A stretch of DNA of 64,000 nt from Taiwanofungus camphoratus. Its lineage: Eukaryota; Basidiomycota; Agaricomycetes; Polyporales; Taiwanofungaceae. Shown in pieces: positions 56,293 through 64,000 of the stretch (position 1 is its first letter; each line of letters starts with the position of its first letter). The notes beneath the pieces are model-generated. The model was not told the origin of the DNA. It saw only the letters and a list, made by a program, of their open reading frames with translations, and did not search any database. The translations under genes and the position numbers were made by a program. The DNA lies in the NCBI GenBank assembly GCA_003999685.1, contig CP021222.1:2542001-2606000 (forward strand), given 5' to 3'.

Positions 56293-58202
56293 ATGGCTAC
56301 CGCGCTCGCTTCGTGGGTGAAGTCTCTGTATATTCTGTTGCACGTAGATTGACACTCTTCAGATTACTACCCAACCCCGTCCATGCTCCGACCGTTTCAG
56401 ACGATGAGGATGAGATCATCCAAGTCCCAGCGACAGCACCTCAGTCCGTGATTATCAGGAGTGTTGTACCACCATACGGACAGCGCCGAGGCTGGAAGCC
56501 AACATCCCCTGACGATTTTGGTACGTCTTTCAAAACATGTAACTAAGATCCGCTTGACTCATCTTTGTAGGCGATGGTGGTGCATACCCTGAGTGTCATG
56601 TCGCTCAGTACCCTTTAGACATGGGGAAGAAGAAGGTGAGACAATCCCCACTAATGTTATTTTCCTCCATTCATACGGTTGAAAGGCTTCGTCCGGAAAT
56701 ACACTTGCTCTTCAAGTTGATAGTGAGGGCAACGTTCGCTACGATGTGATTGCGCAACAAGGTCAGCGAGCGGGAAAAACTGTCCAGTCGCAATTCAAGG
56801 ACCTCGTACCTCTTGCTCACCGAAAGGATCTGGATGATACGGCGCGGATAATGGAGCGTCCCTCAGAAGATGAGGTTCAAAACACTACAGATAAGACCCG
56901 GGCGGCACTTGAAAAGCTTGTCAACGGGAAAATCAAGGCTGCGCAGCCCAAGAATGTGCCAGACAGCCAGGGGAAGACGTCCTTTATCAGGTACACACCC
57001 GGGCAGCAGAATGGCTCTGACGGATTGAAGCAGAGGATTATCAAGATGACCGAGGTAGTTGAAGATCCCTTGGAACCGCCGAGGTTCAAACATAAGAAAA
57101 TCCCACGAGGCCCTCCCAGTCCGCCTCCACCTGTGCTTCGGAGTCCTCCACGCAAGGCAACGGCGCAAGAACAGAAAGAGTGGATGATTCCGCCATGTAT
57201 CTCAAACTGGAAGAATAACAAAGGTTATACCATTCCGCTTGATAAGCGTCTTGCTGCGGATGGGCGAGGGCTTCAGGATGTGAGTCAGACATGTTCATTT
57301 CGCGATACCATACTGATTCGGGCTTCCGTTGTCTCTTACAGGTGCATATTAACGATAACTTTGCCAAGTTTTCTGAGGCACTCTTTATTGCAGATCGGCA
57401 TGCACGGGAGGAAGTCCGGCAGCGTGCTCTCATGCAGCAAAAGCTCGCCGAGAAGGAGAAGGCCCAAAAAGAGGAGAATCTTCGCTTACTGGCACAGCGT
57501 GCGCGTGAAGAGCGGGCCGGCATTCCTTCCGCTCGCGTCGCGGACAGCAAACCGACTGCAGAACGCACCGCTGCTATGCAGTCTTCCCTTGGCGCATACG
57601 GCAGTGGAAGCGAGAGTGAGGCTGAGGAAGAAGAGGCTGAGGATGAGGACGCTGCACAACTGCGCGACCAGATGCGACAAGAGAAGAGGCGCGAGCGTGA
57701 GCGCGAGATGCGGATGAGCAACATGGGCACAGAGATGCGCGCGAAGATGCTTGCACGGCAACAGAACCGCGACATCTCGGAGAAGATTGCGCTCGGGCTC
57801 GCGAAGCCAACCCTTTCGAAGGAGAGCATGCTCGACTCGCGTCTGTTCAACCAGGAGTCGCTTTCAGGTACATTTGCCGACGATGAGGCATACAATCTCT
57901 ATGATCGGCCACTGTTCCATGGCTCTACAGCTGCCGCTGCGATATACAAAGCAAGGGGCAATATCACTGAAGGCAATCAAGATTCGTTCGGAGAAGGCAC
58001 AGAGGAGGGCATTGGGAAGGCGCTGGACAATGATCGGTTCGGGCTCGGTCAGGCGAAGATTGGGTTTGAGGGTGCGCAAGATCAAGAAGTCAGGGAAGGC
58101 CCAGTGCAATTTGAGAAGGACGCAGGAGACGTGTTCGGCCTCGATAAATTCCTGGACGAGGCGAAGAGTGGGAGAAAGCGCGGCCTCGATACCGAAGTGT
58201 AA
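56293..58202 (+). CDS. PRP45: SNW-domain spliceosome/transcription factor (SNW1, SKIP)
   Basis: Core protein of the activated spliceosome. Exon 1 is 20 bases (56293-56312). It encodes MATALAS and splices over 50 bases to LLPNPVHAPTVSDDED, giving the canonical SNW1 N-terminus. A longer open frame from 56166 runs through this intron but does not fit the family. Next come VVPPYGQRRGWKPTSPDDFG, then DGGAYPECHVAQYPLDMGKK and NTLALQVDSEGNVRYDVIAQ. The SNW signature is PPCISNWKNNKGYTIPLDKR. After an intron come VHINDNFAKFSEALFIADRH, a charged helical segment, an acidic run (SEAEEEEAEDEDA) and the C-terminal FGLDKFLDEAKSGRKRG, stop at 58202. About 560 residues, normal length. Confidence 0.94.
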
Positions 58203-58590
58203 GTCATCGTTTTGCATCACGGAACCAGCGTTGTCTGATGCTTTCGACTCAGGGGGAGCTCACGCAAACGTCAACAACTTGACAAGGCAGCAGAGCGGGA
58301 TTCATGAGAGCCGAATGTGGATCGTTAAATTGATTGTCCCCTCTTTGTTGTGTAGTAGTGTAAGCTCATTATATTATATTACTGTATTTTCTCATGAACA
58401 TCGTGGAACACTTTTCTAAGAGTTTGCTTTACTCTCAACAATTAATTGAAATCAAGTGCTGTACTAAGTTCGTGAACTGCATAGGACACAGAAATCATTC
58501 ATTGGTTGAAGTGCCCATCGCAAGCCGTTGGCACTATTGCAGTGTGATTTTTCGTATTACGGACAAAACGGCGAAGATGAACCAAATCGT
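58203..58590. other. Convergent intergenic region PRP45/RFA1
   Basis: 388 bases between convergent stop codons, partly AT-rich. No supported feature. Confidence 0.5.
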
Positions 58591-60807
58591 TTACTTCCCC
58601 CAGTCAGAGCGGCGCAGAAGATCAGCCAAGAAAGCTCCCTCCTCACGATAGTTTAGAGGTAAGATACGCTGGATGCCGTACCGTACGCGTGTCATATCCT
58701 AAAAACAAGTTCTCAACAATCTCAAAAGGAGACGACCATGAAGTGCATACATTGAAAGTATCCTGTTTGGCCCTGCAAGCGTAGTTAAAGGTAGTGCCAG
58801 TTGCACCCTCCATGATATTGTTGAACTTGGTGTCGTCACGATCCTTGGATTTCATCAGTAATCATCATATAGGACTCGCGTGCAGTGCAAACCAACCTTG
58901 ATCTCAATTAGCTGATCTGCGGTCATGCCAAAGATGACCTGACCAATGTCATTGAAGCCCTGCAACCAAGCTTGTCCCGAATAGTCTGCAACGGCCATGG
59001 AGATGATGTAGCTGAACGACGCAATTATAACCGGAAGACGCCTCAGCAAGTATATGACCAGACGCACCGATATTCAGGAGCTGGATAGCTCCTATCGCAC
59101 TTCTCACAGCGCCAGCCATCTGGTCCTTCAATAACCTTCTTGTTACATCCCTGTGATGGGCATGCCGAGTATGCTATATTTTCCGGTTTAATGTGCATTA
59201 TGGTAGCACGGCACGAGAAGGTATCAACTCTATCCTGCGTGCCCAGTTCTCTCTCCTTGACCTCATTGATAGGAAGTATCTCCGCGCGATTGAAAACGCC
59301 GGTGTTGGAACTCCCGCTGCCCGCGGCATTGGAATGTGATTGATAACTCTGTTCCGCACCAGCAGCATCATACCATCCGCGAAGGGCATGAGCCTCAGGG
59401 ATATCCGGGTTCACATGCATCGTGCTTGAGCTGAACATCGATAGTGAGCGACCTAAGGTTTAGCACAGTATTATTGGTTGGTTGTATCTCTCGATTGGAA
59501 TGCCTCACCTCCGAAGTCACCAACCCTGACTCCTTTAAAGGCAACAATTGGCTGGTCATCCGCATTGAAGTCCTCAGCTTGTTTGCCCCAGAGAGTGAGT
59601 CGCACGGAGAACCCGGAGCGATCGACCAGAGTCAACTCTCGCTTCTTAAGCTGCTTGCCTTGTCTTGAAGTAATTTCACCAACCAGACCCACCTCTCTCA
59701 CAACACCGATGACGTCTGTGACACGCATAAGCATATAATAGTATTTTTGGTGTAACTTTAAACTGACCACAGACAGAGTCTTTCACCAAGTCATTGAGCC
59801 CAGCGATGTCTGTGAAATTAAATCTGACAGCTGGAACATTTGAAGTATCGAGGCACTGAAGATTGGGTGTTGGGAAACAGAACGACACGGAACACCGTAA
59901 GTAGCCACTCACCTCCTCTACCTCAGTGCTGCGCTGAAGTGTCAATTCGTATTCGTTCGACAGATTTGAAAACTTCTTTTTAGCCAAATTGACTCTGGCT
60001 TTCGAGAGCAAGTACACTCTACCCTCCTGAATCCTGTCAAAGAATTCATCCACGTCGTTATTGAACGCAGTCGCCTTGATTTCGCCTGTCTCATCCATAA
60101 GGTTGAAACTGAATAATTTTCCTTCACCTCGCTGGTTCGACCAAGTCCTAATGTCCGACTTTTGAGTTACGCGAGCCTTGATAGTCCAATGGTTCTGATA
60201 GGGACTAAGACTCTCGATTGGATAAATTGACGCGCCACGACCACTACGACCTTGTTGACGCTGCAGTTGCGGAGGTTGGGGTCCGGGAGCAGGCGGAGTA
60301 GATGTAGAGGCTGCAGGCGACACAACCTGAGGGCTTGCATCACCGGCTGAGCCTCCGGCTACAGTGGGTGACTGTAAAGCTGTGGGGGTACCTATTTTAT
60401 CGGCAACTTTCGCCACAATTCTTAGTGAAAGAATGATAAAGAGTCTGTCACGGGCCAATGATACGTCCGACGTTTGAGTTCATCTGTGAATCCCTGAGTG
60501 GAGTGTCTTACCGTCTTTCCTGCACTATATTGCAGGTAAATTTCTCAACGACCACAATGGAGTGCCTCTGGATATGACCGTCGTCAACAAGAGAATTCAA
60601 TTGAGTCGCCAGCATCGCTTGCAGGAAGTTTTCGCCATCGGAAATGATAATGCGGTAGCGCTCAACAGCAGCTGCTGAACCTGAAGCGGGAGCAACCTTC
60701 CTCAACGAGAGGAGCTGAATTGTTGGACTCGACGAGCAAAGAGCTTCGTCAAAATTATTGGCATCGTGAATGCGGGCACAAATTCCAGCTGTGAGTTGGT
60801 GAGCCAT
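58591..60807 (-). CDS. RFA1: Replication protein A large subunit
   Basis: Single-strand DNA-binding subunit used in replication, repair and recombination. The start MAHQLTAGICARIHDANNFD opens the N-terminal OB fold, with VERYRIIISDGENFLQAMLA. A Pro/Gln/Ser linker (PAPGPQPPQLQRQQGR) precedes DBD-A: IYPIESLSPYQNHWTIKARV, SDIRTWSNQRGEGKLFSFNL and FYDxI-like FFDRIQEGRVYLLS. DBD-B has RFNFTDIAGLN, DVIGVVREVGLVGEITSRQG and LTLWGKQAEDF. DBD-C has the zinc ribbon, CPSQGCNKKV and WRCEKCDRSYPAPEYR, then AWLQGFNDIGQVIFGMTADQ. The last exon reads MTRVRYGIQRILPLNYREEG and ends DLLRRSDWGK with the stop at 58591-58593. About 600 residues, seven or more exons. Confidence 0.94.
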
Positions 60808-61478
60808 GTCAGAGACAGTCACGGTCAGGAGGTGCTTTCCTGTCGCGACGCGCCGGATTATATAGCGCGTTCCGTACGTAAGCAAGCCTAAATAGGGTAC
60901 GGCCACGCGCGCAAACTTTAACATGATCTCGTAATGACCTTCTAGGATAGTCCAAAAAATGTTAGAAACGTCTCTTTCCTCTTTGCGTCCTTAAGTCCCA
61001 AGTATTTAGCTTCGTTCCGCTTGACGCGATGTAATTTCCGCTCAGGGAACAATACCTCGTTTTGCTTGCCCTTGAAGTGGATCAAGTCACAGGTATACCC
61101 TTCTTGCTCAATTAGGTGCTGCTGCACAAGTATACCCGTTCTCAAGAAGGGTCGGCGGCGGCAAGTCTAACTATTCCTATGATAATTAAACCTAAAATCC
61201 AAAGTGCTCAGCAGACGGCCGCTTCCAGTCACAGCACTTCAAAGCTTCATTCTGATGAAGGTTTCGGAGGAAACTTTTCAATATCAAACTTAGTAAGTAG
61301 CATAATGATCTGAGATAGACATAACTGACATTCTTTATTCTCTACAATCAGTATTGTTTTGTAATAATATGTAATAAATATTGAACAAGAATGCTGGCGA
61401 GACGTCCATTGAATGAACTTCTCAGACAAACGGTACGCGGTAAGCCCAAATTTTCATTTTCCGTTCATCTCCCAATTC
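60808..61478. other. Intergenic region RFA1/indoleamine dioxygenase
   Basis: About 670 bases between tandem minus-strand genes. A 67-codon minus-strand frame (60942-61145) is Lys-rich and oddly protein-like (FPERKLHRVKRNEAKYLG) but has no recognised family or clear upstream exon. It is not called as a gene. Confidence 0.4.
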
Positions 61479-62936
61479 TCATAGTAGTGCGCGACGTGTG
61501 GCGTCGCGCCCAGCTTTCAGCAAATTGGAAACCTCGCTACCCCCTGTCCCTCTAGCCGGTCCATCCCTCCGCAATGAAGTCTCCATGGATCCCGCCCTCA
61601 ATTGCGGTGGCGGCGTAGAATCGGCTTTTGTCACGACGTAAATGGTAACTATACGGATGTGAAAGTCCCTGAGATTCTTTAAGGCCAGTACGGCAGCGTT
61701 GTAGGAATCCTTCAAGCTCGGCATCCTTTCGACAACCTCACGAACAGACGCAAGATTTTCGAGGTAATCGCGGTGCTTTCCTGGCATGTACCGACGCATC
61801 CTCTCCATAAAGCCTCGATCGGCCCTCTGATTACTGGCCGAAGGGGCTGGGGAGCGCTTCTCTTGGAGTTTGTGATCGATGTCGAGGAAAATATCTAGGG
61901 CGTGCATGACGGAGCTCTGCCCTGCAGATGCACCGCTCAAATCGAAAGTCGAAGAATTCGGGACTCCTTCGAAAATCCAACCTGGGTGTGAGGGTCCTTT
62001 AGAAGTAGCACCAGACCACCATGGACGGACCATCCAGTAAAATTCGTGAGGATCGACTGTTTCACGCATTGAACGAAATATTTCAGTGAGTTCATTGATG
62101 ATTTTTGCGAGGCGTATAAGGTCTCTCGAAATTTTCGTGACTGCATATGCGTCGATGACATCGGGAAGGGACATGAACCCTTCGAAAATCTGGAGCATCT
62201 CCACTCCCTTGAGCTCCACGGCCGCAGAAGAGAGATAGAAATTCCTCTCTGTTTCTGTCCCCGAGAAAACGTTGATATACTGCATATTATTCAAAGACAA
62301 TGGTGATGCAGGATCAATGAGTTCCCAGTTCCACAGAACCGTATCCGCGAAAGTAAGGACCGGGGCCATCCGAAGTTCCTGCGAAACCTCGTTCAATGGG
62401 ACGGCGATCGGCTTTGGGACGAGTATCGGGAGTTCTTCTGCCGTAGGAGGCATTGAATGAACATAAAAATGCATCACGCTCGCTAGAACCATGTGCGCCC
62501 TCTGCAGGAGACGAAGATCCTGTACAAGTATGCTGATGTCGGACACCAGCCACTACGACGGAGGCCCATCAGTCATCTCATCCGTCTCATGAACAAATAT
62601 ATAATTCACCGATTTGACTGTATTCCTCCATTGTTCACCTTTTGTTCGTCTGGCAAGTGCCTCCTCGCTCTGATCTACTCCCAGAGTCAGTGTATTTCTG
62701 CCGGCATCAAATGCCGCCTCCCAGTGCTGAAATTGTGCTGGTAATCGTGGCAACGACTTTGGCGGAAAGAACCCTGTTTTAGGGTCGACATCAAACTGCC
62801 CCGGACAGAGTGCAGCTCGTCTTGCTTTCTTTTCAGCTTGCTCACCCGTGCCAATACTACGCGAACGCGAGTATGTCGTGTTGACGATGAGAGAGGGCAG
62901 CTGGTGAAGGTAATGGAGCGGTGAGGCAACGTTCAT
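61479..62936 (-). CDS. Indoleamine 2,3-dioxygenase, kynurenine pathway
   Basis: Heme enzyme that opens the indole ring of L-tryptophan to N-formylkynurenine, first step towards NAD. The start MNVASPLHYLHQLPSLIVNT is followed by FDVDPKTGFFPPKSLPRLPA. One intron joins NTVKS to WLVSDISILVQDLRLLQRAH. The family core shows FADTVLWNWELIDPASPLSL, FYLSSAAVELKGVEMLQIFE, HPGWIFEGVPNSSTFDLSGA and SAGQSSVMHALDIFLDIDHK. The proximal heme His is in MRRYMPGKHRDYLENLASVR. The C-terminal helix region is AALALKNLRDFHIRIVTIYV-like, then an Arg-rich tail to 61479. About 450 residues. No partner genes of the pathway are adjacent. Key residues are present and the gene looks intact. Confidence 0.93.
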
Positions 62937-63916
62937 ATTGAAAACGCAGTTTGCTTGCTTAGTTGGCCAAGAGATGCTTTGTCAAGTTGGGAGATTGGAT
63001 GTCGTGCAAGTGCACTTTATACGATATCCAGGATATCTACGAGTACTCCAGTTCTCTGGAATGCTCCCGTCAATCCACGATCCATCATTCCTTACTGCGC
63101 AGTGCACTGACCTTGGGTACGCTTGGACTTGAAGATCCGGTCCCTAATGACTGGAGCTCGTCAACATCATTGCATACACACTCTGCGATTATACTAGAGA
63201 GTTGCCAAGACGCTCAGTTCATTCGGTGTAGCCGAGACTGACGTCTTGATTTGACCCTAAATGCGATGCTATGATTCCTAATAACGTTTTGTTTCACGAC
63301 GTCAGTAGAACCGACTGCGTAAGTGCTTTGACTCGGCTGCATCTCGTAGCAATGGAGGTATCTTGTTCCGGAGACGGGTATACTGCCAAAGTATTGCAAG
63401 GCTAAGTCAATCTGCTACAATCAGATCTGCATCGCCGTACTGGGTAGTATGAAAAGATCCTCTAAGGCCAGATTATCTGTTTGTCGGTTGGGCCGAGTCC
63501 GGTGCACATTAAGTCAAGACATGATCTTTGCTCGTGTGTGTGTCAAGGCAAACGCACTGGCTTTCAATAGGTGCCGTTGAGTTGCTGCCGCCAGTGGCCG
63601 CCTAGATCTGCTCATCGTGGTTGATTATTGACCATCTCTAGGACTTTTGATAATGCATTTACACCTTACAAGGCAGCTATAACAAAATTTGTACTACTTG
63701 AAGTTAATATTCCCTTAGAATGCTACCAGATGCAATTCACAACAAATTCCTTTAAGTTGCGTGAGGTTTGCAGTGCCCGAGAGGCTGTTTTACAAAGCTG
63801 GTGAAATGGCATGTAAACACCTCTACACCAGCACGCGTTTCACGGGATATATATAACATCCGCGATGGCGACTTGATGCACACCAGTAGCACATTCGGGC
63901 GGCTTCCGAGCCTGAC
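62937..63916. other. Intergenic region upstream of the dioxygenase gene
   Basis: About 980 bases. It should hold the dioxygenase promoter and, if real, that of a plus-strand gene at the window edge. No other feature is supported. It is AT-rich near 63640-63740. Confidence 0.4.
63848..63856 (+). promoter_or_regulatory. TATA box candidate
   Basis: TATATATAA lies 61 bases before an ATG whose frame stays open to the window end. Position and sequence suit a fungal core promoter. Confidence 0.35.
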
Positions 63917-64000
63917 ATGGGAATAAGACGGGATGTGTTGCCCGCAGTCTATCGTACGTGGGTCCCTCAGACACTTCTCACTGTGAGCAGTGTGGTGGGC
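63917..64000 (+). CDS. Possible 5' end of a further gene (partial)
   Basis: ATG 63917 opens a frame of 28 codons to the window edge (MGIRRDVLPAVYRTWVPQTL and a hydrophobic continuation, LTVSSVVG). A TATA candidate lies just upstream. The length is too short to recognise a family, and the call may be wrong. Confidence 0.25.
   Translation, partial: MGIRRDVLPAVYRTWVPQTLLTVSSVVG

Noticed and set aside
1-64000. Retroelements, capsid-bearing elements, CRISPR arrays, rRNA
   Set aside because: No long terminal repeats, reverse transcriptase, integrase, capsid-type or repeat-spacer patterns were seen on either strand.

Overview
This 64 kb window is a gene-dense stretch of a filamentous basidiomycete nuclear genome. 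The evidence is many short introns (about 45-75 bases, GT-AG, with CTNA-like branch sites), intergenic gaps of 100-1,200 bases, near 50% GC in coding DNA, and family details typical of Agaricomycetes: F-box/LRR-like proteins, a Cys-rich secreted protein family with an S/T-rich stalk, an indoleamine 2,3-dioxygenase, and a fungal FAN1. A mushroom-forming order such as Polyporales is plausible but not proven. I see no rRNA or tRNA gene, no CRISPR array, no intact transposon and no retroviral or capsid-bearing element.

Layout. Left third: the 3' end of an unrecognised gene, C1-tetrahydrofolate synthase (ADE3, -), mitochondrial GrpE (MGE1, +), mitochondrial Phe-tRNA synthetase (MSF1, -), a Lys-rich nuclear-type protein (+), a GCIP/cyclin-D1-binding-protein homologue (-), splicing factor SLT11/RBM22 (-), NEDD8 E1 UBA3 (-), 18S rRNA maturation factor RCL1 (+), GATOR1/SEACIT subunit NPR2 (-), a secreted protein made of tandemly duplicated exons (+), an aldo-keto reductase (-), a Cys-rich secreted family member (-) and the import-motor subunit PAM17 (-). 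Middle: an F-box-like gene (+), a NEDD1-type WD40 spindle-pole protein (+), the nuclease FAN1 (+), a decayed F-box relative (-), a large unrecognised membrane-anchored protein (+) and the M16 insulysin STE23/IDE (-). Right: CKS1 (-), the meiotic helicase MER3/HFM1 (+), TIM54 (-), the spliceosomal SNW-domain protein PRP45/SNW1 (+), RPA70/RFA1 (-), indoleamine 2,3-dioxygenase (-) and possibly the first codons of another gene at the right edge.

Functional themes. Most genes are single-copy housekeeping genes, not a pathway cluster. Three encode mitochondrial protein-import parts (MGE1, PAM17, TIM54). Several serve genome maintenance or the cell cycle (FAN1, MER3, RFA1, CKS1, NEDD1) and two serve splicing (SLT11, PRP45). 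Divergent pairs with short shared promoters are common (ADE3/MGE1, MSF1/unknown, UBA3/RCL1, TIM54/PRP45).

The most unusual signals are: (1) the secreted protein at 18869-20145, where one cassette of exactly 67 codons is repeated as separate exons with identical intron phase and intron position; (2) inferred micro-exons of 24, 10, 16 and 7 bases in MER3, two of them carrying pieces of the ATPase motifs; (3) in-frame upstream start codons that would add mitochondrial-type presequences to STE23/IDE and to C1-THF synthase; (4) a 14-bp-arm perfect hairpin in an inferred intron of the Cys-rich secreted gene. All gene models were spliced by eye from the sequence. Exon ends are inferences, and protein lengths are approximate.
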